This document shows positions 34,805-43,789 of a stretch of 64,000 nucleotides of DNA, one piece after another. The DNA is from Phycisphaerales bacterium (lineage in GTDB: Bacteria > Planctomycetota > Phycisphaerae > Phycisphaerales > SM1A02). Both the position numbers and the translations under genes were made by a program. The stretch lies in contig JAKVBX010000020.1 of the NCBI GenBank assembly GCA_022446795.1, positions 22,405-86,404 on the forward strand. The letters are read 5' to 3'. Every line of letters begins with the position of its first letter. Position 1 is the stretch's first letter. The notes under the pieces are model-generated. The model did not search any database. It was not told the origin of the DNA and worked only from the letters and a program-made list of their open reading frames with translations.

Positions 34805-35974
34805 ATGCTCTACAACCTTCTTCAATCCTGGCATGACTGGCTGGAGTCCTTCGGTGGCTACTCGCTGCTGCAGGTGCTCTACCAGATCGAGTTCCGAGCC
34901 TTCTTCGCGGTGATCCTCTCGTTCGGTATCGTCCTGCTGCTGGGGAAGCGGACGATCCGGTGGCTCCTGCGACAGAAGCTGGGTGATTCCCCCGAGTTCT
35001 ACAACGCGGACCTCAACCAGCTGATGAAGAGCAAGGCCAACGTGCCGACCATGGGGGGGATCCTCATCGTCGCCGCGATGCTGGTCACGGTGGCGCTCCT
35101 CGGCGACCTGTTCAACCGCTACATCCACCTGGCGCTGGTCGTCATGGTCTGGCTGGCGGTGGTGGGAGGCTTCGATGACTGGCTCAAGCTGACCACGGCT
35201 CGACGCCGTCCCGGTGCTCGGGAGGGCCTCTTCGCCTGGGAGAAACTGCTCTTCCAACTGGGCCTCGGTGTGATCTGCGGGATGTACCTGTGGCGGCTGA
35301 CCGGCGACAGCGAGTCCGCCCGCGTGCTGACCCTTCCCTTCCAGCGGACCTACCAGCCCGGGACCGAGGGCTTGGCCCTGGAACCCTCCGTCATCGTGCT
35401 GGGCTGGCTGGCCTTTGTCTTCCTCACGACGGTGTTCATTGCCGGGACGTCCAACGCCGTGAACATCACCGACGGCATGGATGGCCTGGCCTCGGGCCTG
35501 GTCATGATCGCGTCATTGGCCCTGATGCTGCTGGCCTACATCGCCGGCTCGTCCGGACGGGCCCAGTACATGCTCTTCCCCTTCGTCGAGGGCACGGAGG
35601 AACTGATGGTGGTCGCCGGTGCCATGGCTGGTGCCTGCCTCGGGTTTCTCTGGTTCAACTGCGCGCCGGCCCGGGTGTTCATGGGCGATACCGGGTCGCT
35701 TCCCCTGGGCGGCCTGCTGGCCTACCTGGCCTGCGCGATCCGACAGGAGTTCCTGCTGCTGGTGATCGGTGCCGTCTTCTACTGGGAGATCCTGAGCGTG
35801 GTGATGCAGGTCACCTGGTTCCGGCTGACCGGCGGTCGGCGGATCTTCCGCTGCTCGCCCATTCACCACCATTTCCATCTCGGTGGGTGGTCCGAGTCGC
35901 AGGTGGTCGCTCGATTCTGGATTCTCGGTGTGGTCTGCGTGATCGCAGCCGCGGTGCTGCTGAAACTCCGCTGA
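34805..35974 (+). CDS. mraY: Phospho-MurNAc-pentapeptide translocase
   Basis: 389 residues from ATG at 34805. An inner-membrane enzyme making lipid I from UDP-MurNAc-pentapeptide and undecaprenyl phosphate. About ten membrane segments; the Mg-binding and catalytic motifs are present as GFDDWLKL, NAVNITDGMDGLASG, VFMGDTGSLPLGGLL and the His-rich loop SPIHHHFHLGGW. The gene ends the murE-murF-mraY fragment of a dcw cluster; murD, ftsW and murG are not here. The gene meets the convergent RluD-type gene after 3 bases. Confidence 0.95.
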   Translation: MLYNLLQSWHDWLESFGGYSLLQVLYQIEFRAFFAVILSFGIVLLLGKRTIRWLLRQKLGDSPEFYNADLNQLMKSKANVPTMGGILIVAAMLVTVALLGDLFNRYIHLALVVMVWLAVVGGFDDWLKLTTARRRPGAREGLFAWEKLLFQLGLGVICGMYLWRLTGDSESARVLTLPFQRTYQPGTEGLALEPSVIVLGWLAFVFLTTVFIAGTSNAVNITDGMDGLASGLVMIASLALMLLAYIAGSSGRAQYMLFPFVEGTEELMVVAGAMAGACLGFLWFNCAPARVFMGDTGSLPLGGLLAYLACAIRQEFLLLVIGAVFYWEILSVVMQVTWFRLTGGRRIFRCSPIHHHFHLGGWSESQVVARFWILGVVCVIAAAVLLKLR

Positions 35975-35977
35975 CGC

Positions 35978-37138
35978 TCACTCGCCGACCATCATGTCGA
36001 CGTCCAGTTCGGCCCCCGGGACCTTCGGTCGCGAGACGAACTGGTGTTTTCGCAGCAGCTTCACCAGGTTCTGCAGGTCTTCCGGCAACGGGGCCGTGAA
36101 CTCGACCGCCTCCTCCGAGGAGGGATGGATGAATCCGAGCAGGCCGGCATGAAGCGCCTGGCGACCGAGAATCGGTGACGAGGCGGTCAGGTCCGGTTCC
36201 GAACCGGGCGAAAAGATGTCGCGCCCGACGAGACGACGTCCACCGTAGTAGTCATCGCCCGCGATGGGATACCCCAGGTGGGAGAGGTGGACGCGAATCT
36301 GGTGAGTCCGGCCCGTCCGCAGTTCCAGTTCGACCAATGTGAACTTCTCGTACAACTCGCGGACCCGGTAGATGGTCACGGCTTCCTTGCCCGAGGAATC
36401 CCATCGCACCGCATAGCGGTCGCGGATGGTCGTGTGCTTGCCCAGCGGGACGTCGATCACGTCGGTCATGGGCTCCATGCGTCCGTGCACGACCGCCAGG
36501 TATCGCTTGCGGGTCCGTCGCTGTTCGAACTGTCGCCCCAGTCGCCAGTGCGCGACGTCGGACTTGGCGAAGACCATCACGCCCGTGGTGTGCCGATCGA
36601 GTCGATGGACGACACCGGGGCGGGCTTCTTCCCGACCCACGTCCGAGAGGCCGCTCCGGGATCGTTCCTGGCAGTGCCAGGCCAGCCCGTTGACCAGCGT
36701 GCCGCGCTGGTGCCCCCGGGCCGGGTGAACAATGACGTCGTCCGCCTTGTTCAGGATCAGGAAGTCGGAGTCTTCGTAGATGATGTCCAGCGGCATCTCG
36801 TCGGCGGGCAGCTCTGAACTGGGTGGGGGCGGGATCGCGACCCGGATCTCATCGCCGAGCCGAAGCTTGGTCGACGCCTTTGGGGTCCGCCCGTTGACCT
36901 GTACAGCCTCCTCGGCAATGAGTCGCTGGAGCGAGGTCCGGCTCAGGAATGGGATGCGATCGACGAGGTAGCGATCGAGGCGCTTCTCCAGGTCTCGCGA
37001 GAGCTTGAAGTGCACCACGATCGCGCCGTCATCATCACCAAGCGATTCATAGAGTTCATGGAGCCTCGCCGAATCGACCTTGCCGCCGGCATTGAGGAGT
37101 CCCTCTTCGCCGGAGCCGACCTGGTCAGAAGCATCCAT
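35978..37138 (-). CDS. RluD-type 23S rRNA pseudouridine synthase
   Basis: 386 residues from ATG at 37138. An S4 RNA-binding domain spans about 48-100 (RLDRYLVDRIPFLSR, QVNGRTPKASTKL). The catalytic domain has VVHRLDRHTTGVMVFAK with nucleophile Asp181, and the RTHQIRVHLSHLGYPIAGDDYYG signature near 280-302. It belongs to the RluA/RluD family. RluD modification of helix 69 is the best guess, but RluC is not excluded. There is an N-terminal extension of about 40 residues, rich in Asp and Gly. It is cotranscribed with the TPR-like anchor protein, whose stop is 17 bases upstream. Confidence 0.9.
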   Translation of the reverse strand: MDASDQVGSGEEGLLNAGGKVDSARLHELYESLGDDDGAIVVHFKLSRDLEKRLDRYLVDRIPFLSRTSLQRLIAEEAVQVNGRTPKASTKLRLGDEIRVAIPPPPSSELPADEMPLDIIYEDSDFLILNKADDVIVHPARGHQRGTLVNGLAWHCQERSRSGLSDVGREEARPGVVHRLDRHTTGVMVFAKSDVAHWRLGRQFEQRRTRKRYLAVVHGRMEPMTDVIDVPLGKHTTIRDRYAVRWDSSGKEAVTIYRVRELYEKFTLVELELRTGRTHQIRVHLSHLGYPIAGDDYYGGRRLVGRDIFSPGSEPDLTASSPILGRQALHAGLLGFIHPSSEEAVEFTAPLPEDLQNLVKLLRKHQFVSRPKVPGAELDVDMMVGE

Positions 37139-37155
37139 GGTTCAGCGGTCGCGAC

Positions 37156-38073
37156 TCACGGGGAGTCGGGATCGGCCGGGGTCGCGGGATCCGTCGAGGG
37201 CGAGGCTGGTGTGGCCTCTTCCTCCGTGGCTGGCGCCTCGGCGGGGGGTGCCGTGTCATCCGCGGCGGGTGCTGCGGGCGTCTCGGCGGGTGCTGCGGGC
37301 GTGCCGGTGGGTGCTGCGGGCGGAGCGGCATCGCCAGGGAGCGCTCCCGCGGGCAGGTTCAGGATGTTGTCGACGTCGAGCGGTTGCAGCGTGGCACCAC
37401 CCGGTATGGCGGGCGGGGCCAGCGGAGAGGCCGGCTTGGGCAGGGTGATGTCGGCCGCGTACTCGTCGACCGTCTCGGCGCGGCCGCGGGCCTGGTCGGC
37501 CAGGACCGGGTACCACTCCTGGGCTCGCGTGGCTGCCTGCTCGTAATACTTGCGGGCGGAATCAACATCGCCCTGGCACTCGGCAACGGCTGCCAGGCCG
37601 TTGAGCGCGGTGTAGGCGGTAATGGTGTCGCCGAAGCCACCTTTGTCGGACTCGGCGACCTGCCGGTAGAGATCGCCTGCTCGGTCCAGGCCAAGGGCGC
37701 GATCTTCGGCAGTCAGCGGCGTGCCTTCTTCCAGCGTGGAACCAACGGCGAGGTTGGTCTGCAACGAGGCCAGGTAGGTGTTGGCTGCGCGGAGACGAGC
37801 CAGGGTTCCGATGCTGTCGACGTCACCATGCTGCTGGGCAACATCTTCCAGCGAGGCGGGCATGGCCGCCTGCGTGAAGTCGAACCAGGCCTGCTCGTGC
37901 TCGCGGACCTCGGCTCGCTGGAGATTCACCAGGTAGAGGTAGACCGCGATACCCACCAGGATCGCCAGGAGGTACCACGGGCCACTGGTCTTGATCCAGT
38001 TGACGAAGTCCTCGTTGACGCGGCTCTCACTGAGATCCGACTGCTGTACCTGTTGCAGGCGTTCGCGATCCAT
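37156..38073 (-). CDS. Membrane-anchored TPR-like protein with Pro/Ala/Thr-rich tail
   Basis: 305 residues from ATG at 38073. A cytoplasmic N terminus of about 32 residues is followed by one membrane helix (WYLLAILVGIAVYLYLV). A helical domain with TPR-like spacing follows (residues about 55-200: TLARLRAANTYLASL, AYTALNGLAAVAECQGDVDSARKYYEQAA), as in YfgM-like proteins. The last 75 residues are a disordered Pro/Ala/Glu/Thr tail built partly from a 7-residue repeat. The topology suggests a periplasmic scaffold or chaperone-like role. It is the first gene of a two-gene operon with the RluD-type synthase. Confidence 0.8.
   Translation of the reverse strand: MDRERLQQVQQSDLSESRVNEDFVNWIKTSGPWYLLAILVGIAVYLYLVNLQRAEVREHEQAWFDFTQAAMPASLEDVAQQHGDVDSIGTLARLRAANTYLASLQTNLAVGSTLEEGTPLTAEDRALGLDRAGDLYRQVAESDKGGFGDTITAYTALNGLAAVAECQGDVDSARKYYEQAATRAQEWYPVLADQARGRAETVDEYAADITLPKPASPLAPPAIPGGATLQPLDVDNILNLPAGALPGDAAPPAAPTGTPAAPAETPAAPAADDTAPPAEAPATEEEATPASPSTDPATPADPDSP
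37264..37326 (-). repeat. Three 21-base tandem repeats
   Basis: Units 37264-37284, 37285-37305 and 37306-37326 share GGYGGGTGCTGCGGGCG and encode the APAAPAETP/PAAPTGT type heptads of the Pro/Ala-rich tail. Copy number could vary between strains. Confidence 0.8.
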
Positions 38074-38179
38074 GTCGTCCTCCGGGCGATGACGGGTCCA
38101 AGAAGGGAACCCGGCATGGTATCGGAGGTCCTGTTGCCGAGCAATGAACATCCCGCCCAGAGAAGACCTTGATGGCGGT

Positions 38180-39166
38180 TCAGGCCCCTTGGAAGCGGTC
38201 CAGTGAGGCTTCCAGTTGGCCCCGGCAGGCTGCCAGGTGCCGAGGATGGCCCTCGGTCTTCATGAATGCCGGGGCGGTTCCGGCCATCAGTGCACGGCGG
38301 ACCGTGGCCAGTTCCTCGTAATCGGACTCAGCCGGCAGGCCACGGGCCCGTCGCGCCTCGGCGATGGTCGCGACAGGTCGAGCCGCCTCCAGTCGCTCCG
38401 GCCTGGCCCAGAGCCGTCGCTCCAGGTAGACGGCGTCCTCGATCCAGTGCCCGGGTCGGACCTCGGCCAGGTCGATCAACGTCACCTCGCCATGCTCCGC
38501 ACCGATCCGGCTCAGGGCATTGGCCAGGTGCAGGTCGCCGTGGATCCAGTGATCTGTTTCACGGGCCCGCCATCGCTCGACCATGTCAGGCAGGGCGGCA
38601 CTCAGGCGATCAAGCAGGGCCTGCCAATGGGCTTCTTCATCGATGTGGTTGCGGCGGATACTGGCCCGGGCGGAATCCAGCAATTCCGTCCACTCCTCGC
38701 GACGAGCCTTTTCGGCCTCGATGGGAAACAGGTCGGCCTCCTGGTGGAACCGGGTCACGGCTTCGGCGGTCCGGATGACATGGTCGGCATGCCACCGCTT
38801 TCCCAATGGACCATGGGGCAGCCATTCGATGACGATCCAGGCGAGGTCGTATGACTCCAGGCTGCTGCCGGAGGCAAAGAGGTTTGGAACGACCGGCAAT
38901 CCGTCACCATGCGGACGCTGCAGCCGCCGCATCCACAGCAGTTCCCTCGCACGGATGGGGAACTTGACCATGACCTCTCGCTCGGTGCCGTCCTCGGCTT
39001 TCCAGTTGGCCCGGCCCGTGGCGGCGCCGCCACGCTGCCAGTCTGCCCGGAACCAATGCACGTCCCCAAGGTGGCTGCCGCAGGCTCGATGGAGATGCGG
39101 CAAGAGCGTATTGGCCAGTTGACGGGCCCCGGGGCCACCTGCATCAATGCTTGCGTCGCTCCACAT
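38180..39166 (-). CDS. APH-family phosphotransferase, substrate unknown
   Basis: 328 residues from ATG at 39166; the same frame remains open far upstream, but that part is antisense to the HAD gene. The kinase-like fold of the aminoglycoside phosphotransferase/choline kinase family is shown by the Brenner motif WIHGDLHLANALSR (His209, Asp211, Asn216) and a metal-binding LIDLAEVRPGHWIED. The nucleotide-side Lys may be in VMVKFPIR. Antibiotic resistance is not implied; members also phosphorylate sugars, choline, homoserine and methylthioribose. It diverges from the HAD gene across 81 bases. Confidence 0.8.
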   Translation of the reverse strand: MWSDASIDAGGPGARQLANTLLPHLHRACGSHLGDVHWFRADWQRGGAATGRANWKAEDGTEREVMVKFPIRARELLWMRRLQRPHGDGLPVVPNLFASGSSLESYDLAWIVIEWLPHGPLGKRWHADHVIRTAEAVTRFHQEADLFPIEAEKARREEWTELLDSARASIRRNHIDEEAHWQALLDRLSAALPDMVERWRARETDHWIHGDLHLANALSRIGAEHGEVTLIDLAEVRPGHWIEDAVYLERRLWARPERLEAARPVATIAEARRARGLPAESDYEELATVRRALMAGTAPAFMKTEGHPRHLAACRGQLEASLDRFQGA

Positions 39167-39247
39167 CACCACTTCGAGCGTAGCAGGTTGGGAGGCCAAT
39201 TGCCCACGGGGTTGCCCCCTTTGCGGCCAGACCGTAGGGTCCGGTCG

Positions 39248-40108
39248 ATGAAGGGCGCCCCAGATCTGCTGGTCATCGACCTCGATGGAACACTCCTCGG
39301 CCCCCGGGGGGAGGTCTCTGAGGCCAATGGCCAGGCCCTGGCGGCCGCCCGGGACGCTGGCGTGGACGTGATGATCGCCACTGGCCGGACCCATGCCGAA
39401 TGTGGGGAGATCCTTCAGGCCATCGACTACGAGGGGCCATTGGTCGTCGCCAGCGGTGCAGCCCTCGTGAACTGGCCCTCGGGGGAGACCCTCGAGAAGC
39501 GGCCACTGGCGGTCGAGGATGTCCGGGCCCTGGTCGAGTCCGTCCAGGGGCACGACTGTGCGGCCTTGCTGCTCAAGGACCGTCACGCCGTTGGCTACGA
39601 CTATCTCATCGTGGACGAGGACGAGTTGCACCCGGTCTCCCGGTGGTGGTTCGACCTGCACGGCCTCCAGACGCGAAGTGTGAGCAGCCTTTCGGAGGAT
39701 GAGCACGAGGGGCACACGCTGCGTGTCGCGAGCATCGGCGAGCCGCAGCACATGTCCATCGCCGCGATGACGGTCCAGGATCGACTCGGTGATCGAGTGG
39801 CCTGTCGACAATGGCCAGCGGTCGGGCGGCAGGGCGAACAGGTGAACATGCTGGAGGCCTTTGGCCGGGGCGTCGACAAGTGGTCCATGGTCGAGGTCCA
39901 CTGTCGTCGGCAAGGCATCGATCCGACCCGGGTCGCGGCCATCGGTGATGGGTTGAATGACATCGAACTGCTGGCTGGTGCCGGCTGGGGCATCGCCGTC
40001 GAGAATGCCGAGGCGGCCGTGCTGGCCGCCGCGGATGCACGGACCCGTTCCCACGCGGATGATGGCGTTGCGCATGCCGTACATCGATTGCTGGATGGCT
40101 GGTCGTGA
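39248..40108 (+). CDS. Cof-type HAD phosphatase
   Basis: 286 residues from ATG at 39248. The nucleophile motif I is VIDLDGTLLG (Asp11, Asp13), motif II is the Thr of IATGRTH, and motif IV is AAIGDGLNDIELLAGAG. A C2 cap lies between them, as in Cof/YbiV sugar-phosphate or pyridoxal-phosphate phosphatases. The frame is open further upstream across the divergent promoter region but is not coding there. The stop overlaps the GTG of the next gene (GTGA), so it is coupled with the degenerate oxidoreductase fusion. Confidence 0.9.
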   Translation: MKGAPDLLVIDLDGTLLGPRGEVSEANGQALAAARDAGVDVMIATGRTHAECGEILQAIDYEGPLVVASGAALVNWPSGETLEKRPLAVEDVRALVESVQGHDCAALLLKDRHAVGYDYLIVDEDELHPVSRWWFDLHGLQTRSVSSLSEDEHEGHTLRVASIGEPQHMSIAAMTVQDRLGDRVACRQWPAVGRQGEQVNMLEAFGRGVDKWSMVEVHCRRQGIDPTRVAAIGDGLNDIELLAGAGWGIAVENAEAAVLAAADARTRSHADDGVAHAVHRLLDGWS

Positions 40109-43100
40109 CAGAGGCAACACCACATCACGAACATCCGCTGTGGCGTCACACCGGCACGGCCACCCTGTCTGCTGCGGAAGCAATCCTGAAGGCCTCGCTG
40201 GAATGCCTGCCCAGCGTGCGGCGTGTGATCTACGTCGCCTCCCAGGCGACCTCTGACCTGGATCGCATCACGGCGGACCCCGAGACCGCTGAACTGCTGC
40301 GCATGCATCATCTCCAGGTAGATCGCGTCGCTGACGCGGGTCGGGCCATGCTCCTGGCGGCCTGGGCGGCTCGCCAGGGCCAGCACGTGATCACCGTGTT
40401 GACGGGGCCGACGGTTCCCGCGGCACTGGACCTGATCGAAGCGGGGTCACGGCCGCTGCCGGAGGGGGCCGCTCTGGGCCTGATCGTCGAGGACCTGGGT
40501 CTCAACCAGGCCGCGATCGATATCCGTGGCCGGCTGTCGCGTCGACGCATACCGGTGCTGGAGGCACAGGATGTTCCACACCTGCGTGATGCCGTCGAGA
40601 ACGTTCTGCGCATCAGTCGGTCCGACCAGGGCACGGGAGCCGTGGTCGTCGATCGCAGCATCCTGCGGTGCTCGGAAACGCTTCAGATGCGACCCAACCG
40701 CGGTGAGGAAGAAGCTGACGATCCGATGCGGCACCGTCGTCGTCGCCGGCCCCGGTGGACCGAGACCGGTGGGCCCCTGCGCATGGCCCGGCGATTGGAG
40801 TTGAACTCATGGCGATCGATGCCCTCTCCCGGTGAGGCCGTGCCATGGGGATTCATCACGGTCGGCCCGGCGGACCGAACGCTCCAGCACCTGTCGGCCA
40901 TGCTCGGGATCTCCGAACGCGTTCCAGTCCTTCAACTGGGCGTGCTTCATCCACTGGATGAAGCCGCCGTCGGGCGCATTCTCCGGCGATGTCGCAACGT
41001 CATCGTGCTGGAGCCGCGACCGGGCACCATCGAAAACGAGATTCGTCGTGTCGCCGAACGCATTCGAATCGAGGGCGAGTCGCCCGCGATCACCTGGGGC
41101 CATGTCCTGCCGCCGGACGAAGATGGACAGGAATACTCCCTGGAAGGCCGCGAAGCGCTTCATCCATCAAGCCTGATGCGCCGCCTGCTGCATGTCCTGC
41201 GTGATCTGGCGGCCAGTCATGTGCTGCACAGCGATCTCCAGCCCGAGCCTCCGTCGCTGCCGGTTCCCGTGGTGATGGACCGCTATGGTGCCGCCGGTCA
41301 TCACGAAGCGTTGCGTCGCCTGGTCCAGGCGCTCCCCGAGATCATGGAATCGGAGGAAGACGACGAGCCGGTCCGCGATGAGGACCAGGACGTTGCGCCG
41401 CCGCCCGAGGAGGTCATCCGCCTCTATATCGATGGTGAAGCCATTGGGCCCCAGGAAGGCCGCCCGGTGTTCATCGAGACCTTTGCCGGACCGGCCTTTC
41501 TCCGGAACGGTGCCGCGGCCATCCGCCAGGCGGCGGAATCGAAGGACACGTGGATTCTCCTGGCAGCGCAACCCCATGGTCCGGGACGAGCGGACCTGGA
41601 ACGACTGGCCCAGGCCGCGGTGCCGACGGATCTCGCCGAGCAGGTGCAGATCCGGCGGGGGACGCTGGCTGAAACGAGTCGATTGCGCCGCATGCTGCGG
41701 GAAGCCGTTCGGGAATCGGGCGTGATCGTCATCATCGTGGACGATGGTCCGCCGACTCGTTTCGATGTCGTCTCCATCGAAGCAGAACTGGCCGACGTCG
41801 ATCGGTTGGGTTTCCAGCCCATGCAGCGCATCGTGTGGCCCGCGGACCGGGCCTGCGTCATTCGCCAGCCGCCGATGCTGGCGGAGCTGGAAGTCGAGGC
41901 GGTTCGCCATGCCGCGGCGCTGGAGACACGCTCGAGCCGGGAATCGATCCCCTGGCGCTGGCCGCCACGCCTGGGTGCGAGAGTTCGCCTCCTGGTGGAA
42001 CAGGTCGAGGTGAATCGGAGTCGGCCACCAGTACGAGAACGAAGCCGAGACGCCAAGGGGCTGCCGGTTCCGACTCCGCTCCATGGTGATTCGTCATCCT
42101 GGACGGTTCACATCGCAGGCTTCCGTGGCCCGGCTCCAGGTCTCGTGGCCCGGGTGCTCATGCTGGCGGGCGGGCGGATGGGCTACCACGTTCAACTTCG
42201 AATGGTGCCGGCACCCATCGGCGCGGGGCGACGAGCCTGGGCACAGGTGACATTCAGTCGTCCTCGCACCGAGCGAGAAGCCGCGGGCACCAGCACGGTC
42301 ATTCCCTGGGGAGAAGCGGATCTGTTGCTTGGCGTGGACCGGGTGGAGAGCCTGCTTGCCGTCAGTCCGGATGAACTCCTGAGGGTGGCGTCACGGGGCC
42401 GGACTCGTGGCGTCGTCAACATCGGGCTGTTCGAGGACCAGCAGGATCGTGAGGTCGCCAGCCAGCGGGTCGGGGAGATCGCGGATCACTTCCGCCAGTT
42501 GCTTCATCCCGATGGCCAGGTCATCGAGGACTTCAGTGACCTGGGACGATGGCGATTTCACAACGAGCGGCTTTCCGACCTGGTGCAGCTCGGGACGGCG
42601 TTCCAGATGGGCGCCGTGCCACTCAGTGGTGACGCTGTCGAGGCCGCCATCCAGGAACTGGAGGCGGCTGGGTACGCCCGGTCACTGGAGGCCTTCCAAC
42701 TGGGGCGGGCCTTTGCCGTGAATCCCACCGCGCTCAAGCGCCCGGGCGAGGATCCCAATGCTGAGACGACCGACCGTTTCGTCCGCCGGCAGAAGTCGCC
42801 GCCGCTGGGCCGCAAGGGATTCGGCTCGCGAGAATGGACGGCCCGGTTCGGGCGACTCACGCAGCGGGTGTTCTATGACGTACCGGACCTGGCCCGGACG
42901 GAGGAAGGACTCGAGGCCTTCCGGGACTTTGCCGTGGCCATCAGGCGATGCATCACCTGGGGCGGCTTCGACTATGCCGAGCGTTTCGCGGATGCGGTCG
43001 TCCGGCTGTATCGCGCTGATCGAGCAGACCGTGGACACGCCTTGACTCGAAAGGCCATCCTGCCGCTGGCAGAGGCCTGCCTGGTTCGTGACTCGATCTA

Positions 43101-43515
43101 TCTCGCATCGATGGCGATCAGCAGTGAGCATCGCCGGCAGACACGACAGCGACTCAATGTTCACCGGGCCCGTGGCGACAGTGTCGAGACGCGATATCTC
43201 ACTCGTCTCGAACTCACGATCGTCCGCTGGCGGTTGCGGCTTGATCTTCGAACCAGCGACTGGATGGTGCGGGCCCTCTCCGTGGCCCGCCGCATCCTGC
43301 CATCGGGCTGGCGTGGAACCCGCCAGGACCGGCAGGTGCGACGGCTGGTCCACGAGATCCTGCTTCGGGCGGGCACGGGCGCCGAAGAGGACTATGATCG
43401 ATGGCTGGAGACGCTTGGCGAACTGCACGACATGGCCCTGGATGGTCGACTTCGACGGGCCAACCCGGATCGACTCCGCGAACTGATGGAGCAGCGCCCC
43501 GATGCCGGATCATGA
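40105..43515 (+). CDS. Indolepyruvate:ferredoxin oxidoreductase-like fusion lacking cofactor motifs
   Basis: 1136 residues from GTG at 40105. The domain order follows long-form IorA-IorB: a pyrimidine-binding-like domain (about 10-195; LGLNQAAIDIRGRLSRRRIP), a transketolase-C-like domain (245-375), a remnant TPP/ferredoxin region (430-600), a gamma domain (660-880; WGEADLLLGVDRVESLL, GRTRGVVN, LVQLGTAFQMGAVPLS), and a DUF6537-like helical end (900-1100). Known enzymes convert aryl-pyruvates to acyl-CoA with TPP and 4Fe-4S clusters. Here there is no GDG..N TPP motif and the six cysteines (34, 189, 296, 584, 949, 992) never form CxxC. A charged Arg/Glu linker sits at 199-215. The protein may be regulatory or structural; I infer loss of catalysis. 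Confidence 0.75.
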   Translation: MTEATPHHEHPLWRHTGTATLSAAEAILKASLECLPSVRRVIYVASQATSDLDRITADPETAELLRMHHLQVDRVADAGRAMLLAAWAARQGQHVITVLTGPTVPAALDLIEAGSRPLPEGAALGLIVEDLGLNQAAIDIRGRLSRRRIPVLEAQDVPHLRDAVENVLRISRSDQGTGAVVVDRSILRCSETLQMRPNRGEEEADDPMRHRRRRRPRWTETGGPLRMARRLELNSWRSMPSPGEAVPWGFITVGPADRTLQHLSAMLGISERVPVLQLGVLHPLDEAAVGRILRRCRNVIVLEPRPGTIENEIRRVAERIRIEGESPAITWGHVLPPDEDGQEYSLEGREALHPSSLMRRLLHVLRDLAASHVLHSDLQPEPPSLPVPVVMDRYGAAGHHEALRRLVQALPEIMESEEDDEPVRDEDQDVAPPPEEVIRLYIDGEAIGPQEGRPVFIETFAGPAFLRNGAAAIRQAAESKDTWILLAAQPHGPGRADLERLAQAAVPTDLAEQVQIRRGTLAETSRLRRMLREAVRESGVIVIIVDDGPPTRFDVVSIEAELADVDRLGFQPMQRIVWPADRACVIRQPPMLAELEVEAVRHAAALETRSSRESIPWRWPPRLGARVRLLVEQVEVNRSRPPVRERSRDAKGLPVPTPLHGDSSSWTVHIAGFRGPAPGLVARVLMLAGGRMGYHVQLRMVPAPIGAGRRAWAQVTFSRPRTEREAAGTSTVIPWGEADLLLGVDRVESLLAVSPDELLRVASRGRTRGVVNIGLFEDQQDREVASQRVGEIADHFRQLLHPDGQVIEDFSDLGRWRFHNERLSDLVQLGTAFQMGAVPLSGDAVEAAIQELEAAGYARSLEAFQLGRAFAVNPTALKRPGEDPNAETTDRFVRRQKSPPLGRKGFGSREWTARFGRLTQRVFYDVPDLARTEEGLEAFRDFAVAIRRCITWGGFDYAERFADAVVRLYRADRADRGHALTRKAILPLAEACLVRDSIYLASMAISSEHRRQTRQRLNVHRARGDSVETRYLTRLELTIVRWRLRLDLRTSDWMVRALSVARRILPSGWRGTRQDRQVRRLVHEILLRAGTGAEEDYDRWLETLGELHDMALDGRLRRANPDRLRELMEQRPDAGS

Positions 43516-43789
43516 GACGACTGAAGAATCGCCGCGGGGACTGGCGCCCAGCGCCACGCCTTCGGCCGTCTATGGCCTGATTGGGCTGGGCCTGATGTTC
43601 GTGCCCATCGCCGGTTTCATCGTGGGATGGATGGCCATGTTCCGATCACAGCAGGCCGTCATCCAGATGGAGCGTGATGATCGGCTCGAGGGTCGAGGGC
43701 TGTACCGATTGGGACTGGTCCTCGGCATCATCGCCATGATCGTCAACACGATCTCGATCGTCCTCTGGATCTGGATTCTCAGTTCGTAG
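43502..43789 (+). CDS. Small DUF4190-like membrane protein
   Basis: 95 residues from ATG at 43502, overlapping the previous gene by 14 bases. A hydrophilic N terminus of 20 residues is followed by two membrane helices (YGLIGLGLMFVPIAGFIVGW and LGLVLGIIAMIVNTISIVLW) with a charged loop between, the layout of DUF4190-type proteins. Function is unknown. Operon position suggests it could tether the preceding fusion protein to the membrane, which is speculation. Its 3' end overlaps the convergent rlmN by 11 bases. Confidence 0.8.
   Translation: MPDHETTEESPRGLAPSATPSAVYGLIGLGLMFVPIAGFIVGWMAMFRSQQAVIQMERDDRLEGRGLYRLGLVLGIIAMIVNTISIVLWIWILSS

Noticed and set aside
38180..39166. Aminoglycoside resistance gene
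   Set aside because: Only the general APH/choline-kinase motifs are present; nothing indicates antibiotic substrates.
39167..40183. Upstream continuation of the APH-like frame to a 667-residue protein
   Set aside because: It lies antisense to the HAD phosphatase, whose motifs are complete; the added residues are low-complexity and family-free.
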